Shown here one piece after another: positions 24,937 through 34,676 of a stretch of 64,000 nucleotides of DNA (within the stretch, counting starts at the first letter, position 1; each line of letters starts with the position of its first letter). Below the pieces are notes generated by a model. The model saw only the letters and a list, made by a program, of their open reading frames with translations, searched no databases and was not told the origin of the DNA. Position numbers and translations under genes: made by a program. The stretch covers positions 181,356 to 245,355 of the forward strand of contig NZ_JAVRIA010000005.1 in the NCBI RefSeq assembly GCF_031846265.1. The letters are read 5' to 3'. This DNA comes from Microcosmobacter mediterraneus. Its GTDB lineage: Bacteria; Bacteroidota; Bacteroidia; Flavobacteriales; Flavobacteriaceae.

Positions 24937-26952
24937 TTAAACAGAATTTAATAAACTAGTGTCAACATCATTAGGAAGCGTTACCTTTAAGTTAGGTTCT
25001 GTTTCCATAGCACGTTTAATAGCAAATATCGCTTCATCATTTCTTGCCCAACTTCGTCTTGCTATTCCGTTATTTACATCCCAGAATAACATTGACTTTA
25101 AACGTTTCGATGCTTCTTTACTACCATCAAGAACCATACCAAAACCGCCATTGATAACTTCGCCCCAACCAACACCACCACCATTGTGGATACTTACCCA
25201 AGTAGCACCTCTAAAACTATCACCTATAACATTGTGAATGGCCATATCTGCTGTGAATCGTGAGCCATCATATATGTTACTGGTTTCTCTGTATGGAGAA
25301 TCTGTACCTGATACATCGTGATGATCTCTACCTAATATTACTGTTCCTATTATTTCATTGGCTATTGCAGTATTAAAAGCTTCTGCAATTTTCATTCTTC
25401 CCTCTGCATCAGCGTATAATATTCTGGCTTGAGAGCCAACAACAAGTTTGTTTTCTTGCGCACCTTTAATCCATTGAATATTATCAGCCATTTGCTGCTG
25501 AATCTCTCTTGGAGCATCTTTCATTATAGTTTCAAGGACTTCACAGGCAATTTTATCTGTTTTTTCTAGGTCTTCAGGTTTCCCTGAGGCACAAACCCAG
25601 CGAAAAGGACCAAAACCATAATCAAAACACATAGGTCCCATGATGTCTTGTACATAACTAGCGTAGCGGAATTCGGTCATAGGTCTTGACTCCGCTCGAC
25701 CAGACAAATCATGTTCAGCTAAGACTTTTGCGCCAGCACGTGAGGCTTCCAATAGAAACGCATTACCATAATCAAAAAAATACGTCCCTTTTTCTGTATG
25801 TTTATTTATGGCATCTGCATGACGTCTCAAACTTTTTTGAACTTCTTTTTTAAAGCTTTCAGGATTGTTTGCCATCATTTCATTGGATGCTTTAAATGAT
25901 AATCCAACAGGATAATAACCACCAGCCCAAGGATTGTGGAGCGAGGTTTGATCACTTCCTAAATCAATATGAATATTGGCTTCATCAAATTTTTCCCAAA
26001 CATCAACAACATTGCCTAAATATACTATGGAAACAGTTTCTTTATCTTCTTTCGCTTTTTTTACTCTGAAAACGAGTTCATTTAGATCAGTTATTTTTTC
26101 ATCAATCCAACCTTGGTCTAAACGCACTTGTGTTATTTTCGGGTTAACTTCTGCACAAATGGTTATGCAACCAGCAATATTTCCAGCTTTTGGTTGTGCT
26201 CCAGACATGCCTCCTAAACCAGAGGTGACAAATATATTGCCTTTGGGTTCTTTTCCTATTTTTCTAAAACCGTTTAATACTGTAATTGTTGTACCATGTA
26301 CTATGCCTTGTGGACCAATATACATATAACTACCAGCAGTCATTTGGCCATATTGTGTAACACCTAATGCATTAAATTTTTCCCAATCATCTGGCTGAGA
26401 ATAGTTAGGGATCATCATGCCATTTGTTACAACAACTCTTGGAGCGTCTTTGTGAGAAGGAAATAAGCCCATTGGATGGCCAGAGTACATAACAAGCGTT
26501 TGCTCATCATTCATTTCAGCCAAATACTTCATTGTTAATAAATATTGAGCCCAATTCTGAAAAACGGCACCATTTCCACCGTAAGTAATTAACTCATGTG
26601 GATGTTGCGCAACAGCATAGTCTAGATTATTTTGGATCATTAGCATTATTGCTGCTGCCTGTTTAGATTTTGCAGGATACTCATTTATTGGTCTCGCATA
26701 CATTTTATAATCTGGTCTAAAACGATACATATAGATGCGACCATACGTTTCTAATTCTTCTTTAAACTCTGGTAAAAGTGTTGGATGATGTTTTTTATTA
26801 AAATAACGAAGTGCATTTTTAAGCGCTAATTTTTTTTCCTCCTCGTTTAATATGGCTTTACGTTTTGGTGCGTGGTTTATTTCTAAATCATAAGATTTAG
26901 TTTTTGGTAACTTTTTTGGTATTCCTTCTCTTATTTGTTCTTTAAACGTCAT
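24937..26952 (-). CDS. hutU: Urocanate hydratase
   Basis: Second enzyme of histidine degradation: converts urocanate to imidazolone propionate using a tightly bound NAD+. The 671-aa length is the long form usual in Bacteroidota. Visible segments are TYGGNGAVFQNWAQYLLTMK, YSGHPMGLFPSH, the NAD-binding VTSGLGGMSGAQPKAGNIAG and YDYGNAFL-like FFDYGNAFLLEA; the C-terminal GDSFRGATWVSIHNGGGVGW is strongly conserved. No hutH, hutI or formiminoglutamase gene is in the window, so the rest of the pathway must lie elsewhere. It follows the DUF5522 gene after 11 bases. Confidence 0.95.
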   Translation of the reverse strand: MTFKEQIREGIPKKLPKTKSYDLEINHAPKRKAILNEEEKKLALKNALRYFNKKHHPTLLPEFKEELETYGRIYMYRFRPDYKMYARPINEYPAKSKQAAAIMLMIQNNLDYAVAQHPHELITYGGNGAVFQNWAQYLLTMKYLAEMNDEQTLVMYSGHPMGLFPSHKDAPRVVVTNGMMIPNYSQPDDWEKFNALGVTQYGQMTAGSYMYIGPQGIVHGTTITVLNGFRKIGKEPKGNIFVTSGLGGMSGAQPKAGNIAGCITICAEVNPKITQVRLDQGWIDEKITDLNELVFRVKKAKEDKETVSIVYLGNVVDVWEKFDEANIHIDLGSDQTSLHNPWAGGYYPVGLSFKASNEMMANNPESFKKEVQKSLRRHADAINKHTEKGTYFFDYGNAFLLEASRAGAKVLAEHDLSGRAESRPMTEFRYASYVQDIMGPMCFDYGFGPFRWVCASGKPEDLEKTDKIACEVLETIMKDAPREIQQQMADNIQWIKGAQENKLVVGSQARILYADAEGRMKIAEAFNTAIANEIIGTVILGRDHHDVSGTDSPYRETSNIYDGSRFTADMAIHNVIGDSFRGATWVSIHNGGGVGWGEVINGGFGMVLDGSKEASKRLKSMLFWDVNNGIARRSWARNDEAIFAIKRAMETEPNLKVTLPNDVDTSLLNSV

Positions 26953-26963
26953 AGGTGTTGATC

Positions 26964-27131
26964 CTAGTTTTTTTTTATAGTATTTGTTTTTTTATCGAAA
27001 CCATAAGGGCAATGCTTGCATCCACTTTCGCAGCAGTAACCTCTTTTAAGGTGATATTGCTCTGTAAAGCATCTATAACCTTCTGGAGTTAGGTAGTAGT
27101 CACCGTCTTCTATTGGGACAAATTTCTTCAT
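26964..27131 (-). CDS. Small Cys-rich DUF5522 protein
   Basis: A 55-aa gene found by translating the gap upstream of hutU. It starts MKKFVPIEDGDYYLTPEGYR and has the Cys cluster GYCCESGCKHCPYGF at residues 31-45, with Cys at 33, 34, 38 and 41 plus a His. This is the DUF5522 signature and suggests metal binding. Function is unknown. The stop (TAG) lies 11 bases before the hutU start, so the two form one transcript. A perfect -7 element lies only 5 bases upstream of its ATG, suggesting a leaderless or near-leaderless mRNA. Confidence 0.85.
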   Translation of the reverse strand: MKKFVPIEDGDYYLTPEGYRCFTEQYHLKRGYCCESGCKHCPYGFDKKTNTIKKN

Positions 27132-27136
27132 TACTA

Positions 27137-27144
27137 CAAAGGTA
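27137..27144 (-). promoter_or_regulatory. -7 promoter element of the DUF5522-hutU unit
   Basis: Minus-strand TACCTTTG, a perfect TAnnTTTG match, ending 5 bases before the ATG at 27131. With the usual start distance the transcript would begin at or very near the start codon. Confidence 0.5.
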
Positions 27145-27179
27145 AATTAATTTGGCGTGAATTTTGAATTACAAATTTT

Positions 27180-27503
27180 ATGATCGTAGTATTAAAAAAT
27201 TTGATTCCAAAAGGATTTTTAGGTATAACGCTTTATCCGTTTATATTTCTGAAGAATCATACCATGAAAAGCAATAAAGTGTTAATTAATCATGAGTTGA
27301 TTCATTTGAAACAACAATTTGAATTATTGATTATACCGTTTTATATATGTTATGCAATAGAGTTTTTATGTCGTTATATTCAGCATAGAAACAGGTTTAA
27401 AGCTTATCAGAATATATCTTTTGAACGTGAAGCGTATACTAACGAAAACGACCTTAATTTTTTAAAATCAAGGTCGTTTTTCAATTTTATAAAATATCTG
27501 TAA
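27180..27503 (+). CDS. Small membrane protein with HExxH motif
   Basis: A 107-aa protein with a zincin-like motif NHELIHLKQQ (H38, E39, H42), a following hydrophobic helix (about 48-65, LLIIPFYICYAIEF) and a downstream ISFEREAY whose Glu could be a third metal ligand. I recognise it as a conserved flavobacterial hypothetical family but know no function; protease activity is possible and unproven. It is divergent from the DUF5522-hutU unit. Its TAA stop directly abuts the stop of the 1778-aa gene on the other strand, and its last codons contain a terminator hairpin. Confidence 0.75.
   Translation: MIVVLKNLIPKGFLGITLYPFIFLKNHTMKSNKVLINHELIHLKQQFELLIIPFYICYAIEFLCRYIQHRNRFKAYQNISFEREAYTNENDLNFLKSRSFFNFIKYL
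27445..27480. terminator. Bidirectional terminator embedded in coding sequence
   Basis: Perfect 11-bp stem AAAACGACCTT (27445-27455) with AAGGTCGTTTT (27470-27480). The 14-base loop can itself pair (ATTTT with AAAAT). A T-run follows on the plus strand and an A-run precedes it. It lies inside the last 20 codons of the HExxH gene and downstream of the stop of the convergent 1778-aa gene, so it can stop both. Confidence 0.8.
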
Positions 27504-30500
27504 TTAATACACTATTTTCTGAATCTTCTCTCTACCATCGGTAAGTTTAGCCCTAACAAAAAGGACGCCTTCACTTGGTTGTAAGTCTTTAAGTACTACA
27601 TCTAATTGGTTAAGATCATCAACTTTAATCAAAGTTCTGCCTAAAACATCATAAACAACAACAGAGTCTATTGGACCAATTTTAGATTTTAATTTCACTA
27701 ATTTATCTTCAACGTAAATGAGTAAACCAGTATTAAGTTCTGTCTCATTAATACTTAAAGCATCATTAGTATATCTTAACACAAAACGATCTTCGTAACT
27801 TCCTGCTTCAATTGAAAAAGTATAAGGACTTGTTCTTAAATCGTGAATGGTATTTAGATACGTGTCTTCTAAATAAATATTTTGGCCATTTATGCCTTCA
27901 AAGAGACCATCTAAGGTATTAATTGCTATGGTATAACTTCCATCTTCTAATACATCAACTCCGAGAGGAACTAAATCATCATCTTCAAAAGGTAATTGAC
28001 GACCTTGTATAGTCATTCTTTTATCATGTATCATAGAGTAGATACTCATGGTGTTAGATTCAAAAGTATAAGCATCATATAATCTATCCTTTTCTTGAGT
28101 AGCACCTTCAATATATCCGATTAAAGTGCTTGAAGCTTGTCCGCTACTATTTTCTAATAAATTTAACCATATACGATGGCGTTCTATATTTTCATAATTA
28201 GTATTTGAAATATCAGAATTCATTCTGTAGAAGTCACTATTGTCATGGTTTCTACTTCGCATAGAATTGTTAAATGTAACACTGCCAGTTTCGCTATCAT
28301 TTAGTGCTAACACAAAGAACCCTTGACCAGCACCTATGAAACCTGGAAAAGTTGGATTTGGATTTGACACACCACTTAGATTGTAAGTAATGTAATCGTT
28401 TCTATTGTAAGTTAAAGCGAAATCATCATAGAAAGAATCAGGATAAGTACCAAGAGCACTTCCATGAGTCCATATATGAACAGCACCTTCTATAATATTA
28501 TTATTTGGATGAGATAAAAAGGCGTTTGCACTTAAAGCTGATGGATAAGGATTACCAATTAAATTCCAGTTATCATCAAAAGGAGTAACAGTTAATATAT
28601 CAGTTCCATATGGATTATATGTAAAATTAGGGTTGGAAATATTGTTATTTCCACTTACTATAGGTTGAGTAATAACACCATTATTAGGTTTTCCTATAAA
28701 TGTTGCAGTAAAAACTGAAGCTGCAGCTGTATGACCTATGGGACCCCTTGAAATATAGCCTTTACCAAGACTCATATTACCAGTATAAGATTCCCAATCA
28801 CCATAGCATATTGGTACAGATGGAGGTGGTGTAAATCCGTTAGGTATTGTTTGTCTCCACTGATAAGTATATGGAGGTGTATTGGCACCATAAACGCCAG
28901 ATAAACTAAAAACTTCTACAGGAGATGACCAATACACGTAATCTTCTTGTCTTATATTAGTATCTCTATTGAGAACTAAATTACCAGAGCCACTATTATT
29001 ATTAACATTTGCAGCGCCTTCGTTAACTTGAACTAAACTAGAACTACTGTTAACGACTAATTGCGAACTAGCTTCTAAATCAATAAAATCAACAATTGTT
29101 AATGTTGCATAATTAGAATCAAAAGTATTATTGTCGAGTGTAAGGTTTGCACCACTATTAATAGTTAAATTTAACCCATCACCATCATCACCTCCATATA
29201 TTACAGGGTAATTTCCACTTCCAATAACGGGGATTGTAATACAATCAAGCGAAGTTGGTACTCCATTTGGTGTCCAGTTATTGGCATTAGTCCAGTTATC
29301 TAGACCAGTTGATCCGTTCCAGATTTTACCTGAGCCTTGTGTAACAACAACTTCGTCAGTTACTGTTATTGAATTACCACAAATATTGTAGGTAGCTTCT
29401 GCTGTGTAAGTACCTCCTTGACCAGGTCCGCGAGTTAGTGTGCTTCCAGTACCAACTAAAGTACCAGCGGTGCCAGAACCATCATACCAATTTATTGAAG
29501 TAGCATTTATTGCTGCTCCATCTGGTACAAAACGCCAAGCTTCATTTGTTGTTTCCCAATTAGTATCTAGTCCATTTCTACAATTAGCAACCTCATATTG
29601 ATTATTAGGTGCTAATGGTGTGATATCCCCTTGAACACCTATAATAGCATTTCCATCATTCCATGGAAAAACATTATTATCGTCAATGCGTTTTTCTTCT
29701 ATAAATACTTCGATAATATTAGTTGTTTCATGTAATACGATCATACCAGAATATAAAATAGAATTATCAGAAAACATAGGTACATCTTTCCATACAACAA
29801 CAATTTTCCTACATCCAATGTCTGTTGGGTTAACTATTCTGCTAAAAATTTCATTAGTTGTGCTTGCACTTGGATCAATATCATGATAGACACCATAAAT
29901 GGTTTGCTCAAATAATGCACCTGCTGTACTTGGAAGATTATTAGAAAAAGCATAGCCAGAAAGACTTCCCGGAGCTATAGAAGAATCAAATGTTATATTT
30001 CCGTTAGCACCCACTAGGAATTGGTTATATGTGTTTCCATAAAAACAAAAATCAAATGGTATAGTAGAGTATGCATCAGCCCAAACATCATCATCTGCTA
30101 CATTTATAGGGCTTGCAGCCAAATTAAAAAACGGAATAGGTGGGTTATAAATAATTTTTTCGGCTCTATAGCTTGTGGTTTCTTGCATTTGAGAGTGCGC
30201 CTCAAGCGTAACACTTGGATTTCCACAACCAATTAAAAATGATGGATCTGATACAAAAGGGTCGGCTACAAAAGGATTAGTACCTTGCTCATCTACAATC
30301 AATGGACATGCCGATGGTGTAGTTACAGTAATAGCACAGGTGTCAAAAATCAGAGGAATCCATACACCTTGACCATCGGTTCCACCACAATCGCTTCTTA
30401 CAAATACGTAGTATTGTGTATTGGATGTTAATCCTGAAAGATTTACAGAGTTCCCTGTTGTAGAACCTGTGATGTCATCACCTGGAGTTACTGTAGAGTC

Positions 30501-32840
30501 ATCCAACGATATGATGTAGTCATAGCCATTTCCTGGAGGATTAAGAGGTTCTGTCCAACTTAATGTTGCTGTTGTTCCTGAGGTTACTAAGGCAAAAAGA
30601 TCAGTTGGATTATCATCACACAATAATTCAGTTATAACTATATTATAATCTTCAGCCTCACCGAATGATATATTATTACAAGGGTCAGGGTCAGTACTAA
30701 AATAATCTGCTCTAATTCGCATAACATAAGTACCAGCCGTAATGCCTGTTGGTATAGTAAAGCTATCAGTTATATTAGTAAAGAAGCCACCAGAAGTATA
30801 TACTTTTTCATTGGCATCATCAAAATCAAGATCATTATTTAAATCGATCCAAATATTAAAACCATAAGTATCAAATGTACCAGAAAAATCTACAGTAAAA
30901 TTTACAATTCCGCCTTCAATTTGACTCACAGATAATGGTCTAAAATCACTATATCCAGTTGAAGTGATACCTGCTCCTGTATTATTATTAGTTAATGAAT
31001 TGCTGCCTGTTGCAGAAAAATCATCTATATAATCTAAGCTATCATCGGTTGATGAAGGAATACATAAAGATGGTGCATCAGTAGTCTCATTTCCATTTAA
31101 TGAGGCTATACTGTAAATTGGTCCACCACTACAGCCAGTGTTATTGTAAGCATAAATAAAGAAATAATACGTAGTGGATGCATTTAAACCATTAGCGGTA
31201 AAGTTAGTGTTACCATCATTGTCTATCACAGTAGCACCAGATATAGTATTGCCAATATTATATGTTGTTCCATCCACAGGAGGTGGCGTAGGAGTTACAC
31301 CTGTTGTATTCATAAGAACCAAATAGCCATCTGCGCCTCCGGGTGAAGCGCCAAAATTACCATCAATAGAATTATTGGTAACCGTTACAAAATTTATTGG
31401 TGCTGCTGGATCATTTGGTGCAGTACATGCAGGTGGTGTACTAGCACATATTCCAAACGTACCATTACCGCCTCCCCAATCCCACACTCTTATATAAAGT
31501 GTTTCTCCAGGTGTTCTTCCAGTAACTGAGATATAAGACATTGCACCATTAGGGCTATCATCGTCGTCACACTCAATTAATGTGAGTGTTCCAGCACATG
31601 TCCCAGAGTATACTGCCATACCACTATCTGTCATAGAACCAGTTTGCGTATCGATATCTACTTGCCCATTTGCAGGTACAACTACAGAAAACCAGGCATC
31701 ATCATCGACGTAAAATGCGCAACCAGGATCCGCAACGCCACTATCTGTTGCGCCTACATTGGTTGCACTGGTATAATTGCAAGTAGATGTTACAGGACTA
31801 GGCAATGCAATAGCATTGGCACAGACATCATTTGTAAATGTAGGAGGTGTTGTCACACAAATATCAAACGTTCCTTCATTACCAACACCTCCATAACTGT
31901 AGGTTCTTACATAATAAGTTGCACCTATAGTTAAACTATTAAGACTAATGGTTTCTTCATCAGGATCAAAAATGGGCCAATTATCATCTGAACAGTCTAT
32001 ACTCGTAAGACCAGCACAAGTGCCAGAAAACACTTCAAGTACAAGATCATAGATCGATCCAGCAGTAACCGTGACATCATGGTTAGTACTTGTTGCAACA
32101 AAACTATACCACACGTCATCATCGGCATCTGCAAAACCAACACAATCTGGCTGAGATTCAGTTGCTCCGCTAGAGTCACCTGTAACAGCGTTACATGTAT
32201 TATCAACACTTGGTGTTAAAGAGATGGCGCCAGAACAATCATCGTTAAATTGAGGAGGGTCACCTATAATATCTATGTCATCAATATAAACATCATCTCC
32301 ATTTCCACTAGCGTCACATCGAATACGAAATCTAGAACTAGCACTGAAGGAGTAAGTTGCATCGTCAATTAGTATAGTTGTATTGTAATCTACTCCATTA
32401 TTAAAATCAGTTACAACAACATAATTGCCTATTATAGACCATCCAGCTCCTCCATTGTTAGAGAATTCGACAAAAAAGTCTTCTGTAGGGTTAAAGCCGA
32501 TACTATGATAATCAAATGAAATACTAACTTCGTTAAAAGTAGCTAAATTAATATCGTTGGTATAAATAGAAGAAGCAACACCACTATTATCCTGTAAGTT
32601 TATGGCCCAGTTACCATTGGGTTGAGAAGCATTAACTCTGTTCGCATCATTATTACCACCACCAGCACCACCATCTCCATCATTCCATATTCCCCAGCCA
32701 GTTTCAAAATCTTCAAAATCTATTGGTGTTTGAGCTTGATTAGACTGATAACTAAATAATGCTATGCATAAAATAAATAAAAACCCCTTAAGGTTAAATT
32801 TATCTTTTTTTATATTAATCTGCGAGTAATTTTTTATCAT
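27504..32840 (-). CDS. Giant secreted multidomain protein, T9SS substrate
   Basis: A 1778-aa exported protein, probably surface-attached or released. The signal peptide is about residues 1-37 (FLFILCIALFSYQSNQAQ). Then come a MAM/CUB-like jelly-roll region (38-195), two related pre-peptidase-like repeats (about 198-330 and 335-470, each with DDxWxSxV and VFSGTCAG or VYSGTCAG), an FN3-like region, a GEVED domain (about 630-730), an FN3 domain (about 735-835), a module of about 205 residues (897-1103) ending EAWRFVP, an Ig-like linker and a large beta-rich region. The last 80 residues (SVVVYDVLGRTLIKVDDLNQ) look like a T9SS sorting domain of the type C kind. It is likely an adhesin or matrix protein; no catalytic domain was seen. 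Confidence 0.88.
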   Translation of the reverse strand: MIKNYSQINIKKDKFNLKGFLFILCIALFSYQSNQAQTPIDFEDFETGWGIWNDGDGGAGGGNNDANRVNASQPNGNWAINLQDNSGVASSIYTNDINLATFNEVSISFDYHSIGFNPTEDFFVEFSNNGGAGWSIIGNYVVVTDFNNGVDYNTTILIDDATYSFSASSRFRIRCDASGNGDDVYIDDIDIIGDPPQFNDDCSGAISLTPSVDNTCNAVTGDSSGATESQPDCVGFADADDDVWYSFVATSTNHDVTVTAGSIYDLVLEVFSGTCAGLTSIDCSDDNWPIFDPDEETISLNSLTIGATYYVRTYSYGGVGNEGTFDICVTTPPTFTNDVCANAIALPSPVTSTCNYTSATNVGATDSGVADPGCAFYVDDDAWFSVVVPANGQVDIDTQTGSMTDSGMAVYSGTCAGTLTLIECDDDDSPNGAMSYISVTGRTPGETLYIRVWDWGGGNGTFGICASTPPACTAPNDPAAPINFVTVTNNSIDGNFGASPGGADGYLVLMNTTGVTPTPPPVDGTTYNIGNTISGATVIDNDGNTNFTANGLNASTTYYFFIYAYNNTGCSGGPIYSIASLNGNETTDAPSLCIPSSTDDSLDYIDDFSATGSNSLTNNNTGAGITSTGYSDFRPLSVSQIEGGIVNFTVDFSGTFDTYGFNIWIDLNNDLDFDDANEKVYTSGGFFTNITDSFTIPTGITAGTYVMRIRADYFSTDPDPCNNISFGEAEDYNIVITELLCDDNPTDLFALVTSGTTATLSWTEPLNPPGNGYDYIISLDDSTVTPGDDITGSTTGNSVNLSGLTSNTQYYVFVRSDCGGTDGQGVWIPLIFDTCAITVTTPSACPLIVDEQGTNPFVADPFVSDPSFLIGCGNPSVTLEAHSQMQETTSYRAEKIIYNPPIPFFNLAASPINVADDDVWADAYSTIPFDFCFYGNTYNQFLVGANGNITFDSSIAPGSLSGYAFSNNLPSTAGALFEQTIYGVYHDIDPSASTTNEIFSRIVNPTDIGCRKIVVVWKDVPMFSDNSILYSGMIVLHETTNIIEVFIEEKRIDDNNVFPWNDGNAIIGVQGDITPLAPNNQYEVANCRNGLDTNWETTNEAWRFVPDGAAINATSINWYDGSGTAGTLVGTGSTLTRGPGQGGTYTAEATYNICGNSITVTDEVVVTQGSGKIWNGSTGLDNWTNANNWTPNGVPTSLDCITIPVIGSGNYPVIYGGDDGDGLNLTINSGANLTLDNNTFDSNYATLTIVDFIDLEASSQLVVNSSSSLVQVNEGAANVNNNSGSGNLVLNRDTNIRQEDYVYWSSPVEVFSLSGVYGANTPPYTYQWRQTIPNGFTPPPSVPICYGDWESYTGNMSLGKGYISRGPIGHTAAASVFTATFIGKPNNGVITQPIVSGNNNISNPNFTYNPYGTDILTVTPFDDNWNLIGNPYPSALSANAFLSHPNNNIIEGAVHIWTHGSALGTYPDSFYDDFALTYNRNDYITYNLSGVSNPNPTFPGFIGAGQGFFVLALNDSETGSVTFNNSMRSRNHDNSDFYRMNSDISNTNYENIERHRIWLNLLENSSGQASSTLIGYIEGATQEKDRLYDAYTFESNTMSIYSMIHDKRMTIQGRQLPFEDDDLVPLGVDVLEDGSYTIAINTLDGLFEGINGQNIYLEDTYLNTIHDLRTSPYTFSIEAGSYEDRFVLRYTNDALSINETELNTGLLIYVEDKLVKLKSKIGPIDSVVVYDVLGRTLIKVDDLNQLDVVLKDLQPSEGVLFVRAKLTDGREKIQKIVY

Positions 32841-32989
32841 ACTTCCATAAATTTACATCACTTAACTGTAAAATATTTTACGCACTAAGTGATTGGTTTA
32901 TATAGATTTAGGGTAACATGATATCGAAGGTATATAAATGTAACAATTATTGTGTATAAAGGCTATGAAAGTTAATATTAATCGTTAAA
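32841..32989. other. Divergent intergenic region, giant T9SS gene / ACC deaminase gene
   Basis: 149 AT-rich bases between divergent genes. TAAATTTA on the minus strand near 32857 is a weak -7 candidate for the giant gene. No palindrome, RNA gene or small reading frame stands out. Confidence 0.3.
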
Positions 32990-33883
32990 ATGTTAATAAA
33001 TACTAAAATAACAAATCAGTTTGTTGATAATGAACTTTTTATAAAGCGTGAGGACTTACTGCATCCTGTGATTTCAGGGAATAAGTTTAGAAAGCTTAAA
33101 TACAATCTTACTGAGGCCAAACAACAGGGTTTAAAAACACTTTTAACCTTTGGTGGTGCATTCTCAAATCATATTACTGCTGTGGCAGCTTGCGGCCAAG
33201 CATTTGGTTTTAAAACCATTGGTGTTATTAGAGGTGAAGAGCTCAAAAACGATATTGATACAAATCCAACATTAACTTATGCTCAAAACTGTGGTATGCA
33301 TTTAGAATTTGTATCTAGAGCAGATTATAAATTAAAGACTACAGAAGACTTCATATTGCAACTAAAAGAAAAATTTGGTAAGTTTTACCTTATCCCAGAA
33401 GGAGGTACTAATACTTTGGCAGTTAAAGGTTGTGAAGAGATATTAACTGAAGCGGACTCTAAGTTTGATTATATCTGCTGTGCTGTTGGTACAGGAGGTA
33501 CTATTTCAGGTCTTATTAATAGCGCTAAACCGCATCACAAAATACTTGGATTTCCTGCCTTAAAAGGTGACTTTTTACAACAAGATATTCGTAAATTTGT
33601 AACGAAAACGAATTGGGATTTAGTTACTGATTTTCATTTTGGTGGATATGCCAAAATAAATAATGAGTTAATTACGTTTTTAAACGAATTTAAAACTCAA
33701 CACAAAATCACCTTAGATCCTATTTATACTGGTAAAATGATGTATGGAATTTTTCAGCTAAAGCGGCAAGGCTATTTTTCTAAAGGCTCTAAAATATTAG
33801 TGATTCATACTGGTGGATTACAAGGTATAAAAGGTATGAATCAGCGTTTAAAATTAAAAGGATTACCTCAAATTGATGAATAA
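32990..33883 (+). CDS. ACC deaminase / D-cysteine desulfhydrase-like PLP enzyme
   Basis: A 297-aa fold-type II pyridoxal-phosphate enzyme. The PLP Lys is expected in HPVISGNKFRKLKYNL (about residues 26-41), followed by TFGGAFSNHITAVAACGQAF and the phosphate-binding AVGTGGTISGL (about 165-175). The family includes ACC deaminase and D-cysteine desulfhydrase; the two cannot be separated safely by eye, and D-cysteine desulfhydrase-like activity is more usual in free-living bacteria. It overlaps the glucosaminidase gene by 8 bases and heads an operon with hemL. Confidence 0.87.
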   Translation: MLINTKITNQFVDNELFIKREDLLHPVISGNKFRKLKYNLTEAKQQGLKTLLTFGGAFSNHITAVAACGQAFGFKTIGVIRGEELKNDIDTNPTLTYAQNCGMHLEFVSRADYKLKTTEDFILQLKEKFGKFYLIPEGGTNTLAVKGCEEILTEADSKFDYICCAVGTGGTISGLINSAKPHHKILGFPALKGDFLQQDIRKFVTKTNWDLVTDFHFGGYAKINNELITFLNEFKTQHKITLDPIYTGKMMYGIFQLKRQGYFSKGSKILVIHTGGLQGIKGMNQRLKLKGLPQIDE

Positions 33884-34676
33884 GATAAAATCTGACTTCT
33901 TATATATAATACTTGTATTATTGGTGTTTTCTTGTGGTCCAAAAAAAGGGATTATTATTAAGAAAGATAAAAGCAAAGACAAGCAGGTTAGTGCCACAGA
34001 AAAAGAATCTGAAACACCAAATGAAATCAAAAAATCTGAATCGTCAACTAAACCCATAACATCCGTAGATGCATATATTGATAGGTTTAGTGGTATTGCT
34101 AAAGACGAAATGCGTAAAAACAAAATTCCGGCCAGTATCACTTTAGCTCAAGGTATTTTAGAATCTGGCTCTGGTAAAGGGCGCTTATCTTTGGAAGCCA
34201 ATAATCATTTTGGTATTAAATGCCATGGTTGGACAGGCAAGAAAATTTATCATGATGATGACCGCAGACAAGAATGTTTCAGGAAGTATGATAATCCCAA
34301 TTCGTCTTATGAGGATCATTCCAAATTTTTGACGACTCGAGGTCGCTATTCTAAACTTTTTAAATTAAAGCCAGACGACTACAGAGCTTGGGCAAAGGGA
34401 TTAAGATCAGCAGGTTATGCAACAGATCGTAAATATCCACAAAAGCTAATCAGCCTAATTGAACGTTATGAGCTTTATAAATATGATCAAGAAGTTCTAG
34501 AGAGTTCAGGCCTTAGAAAAAATTCTTCGAACGCTATTACCCATAAAGTGATAAAAGGCGACACGTTATATTCTTTGTCAAAAAAATATGGTGTTAGTAT
34601 TGAGTCTATACAAAAACTAAATAATATTGAAGGTAACGCCATTTCTCTTGGTCAAGTATTGCAAATAAAAAACTAA
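33876..34676 (+). CDS. Lipoprotein N-acetylglucosaminidase with LysM
   Basis: A 266-aa peptidoglycan hydrolase. The signal peptide ends in the lipobox VFSC (about residue 20). A basic, low-complexity linker follows, then a GH73 glucosaminidase domain (about 65-200; ITLAQGILESGSGKGRLSLE with the catalytic Glu, then NNHFGIKCHGWTG) and a C-terminal LysM domain (about 220-266, KVIKGDTLYSLSKKYGVSIE). The ATG at 33876 is preferred over a TTG one codon upstream. It overlaps the upstream PLP enzyme by 8 bases and hemL by one base. Likely role: cell-wall remodelling or separation. Confidence 0.92.
   Translation: MNKIKSDFLYIILVLLVFSCGPKKGIIIKKDKSKDKQVSATEKESETPNEIKKSESSTKPITSVDAYIDRFSGIAKDEMRKNKIPASITLAQGILESGSGKGRLSLEANNHFGIKCHGWTGKKIYHDDDRRQECFRKYDNPNSSYEDHSKFLTTRGRYSKLFKLKPDDYRAWAKGLRSAGYATDRKYPQKLISLIERYELYKYDQEVLESSGLRKNSSNAITHKVIKGDTLYSLSKKYGVSIESIQKLNNIEGNAISLGQVLQIKN

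Noticed and set aside
25976..26329. 117-codon open frame on the plus strand inside hutU
   Set aside because: Antisense to a highly conserved enzyme, with no own promoter or conserved features.
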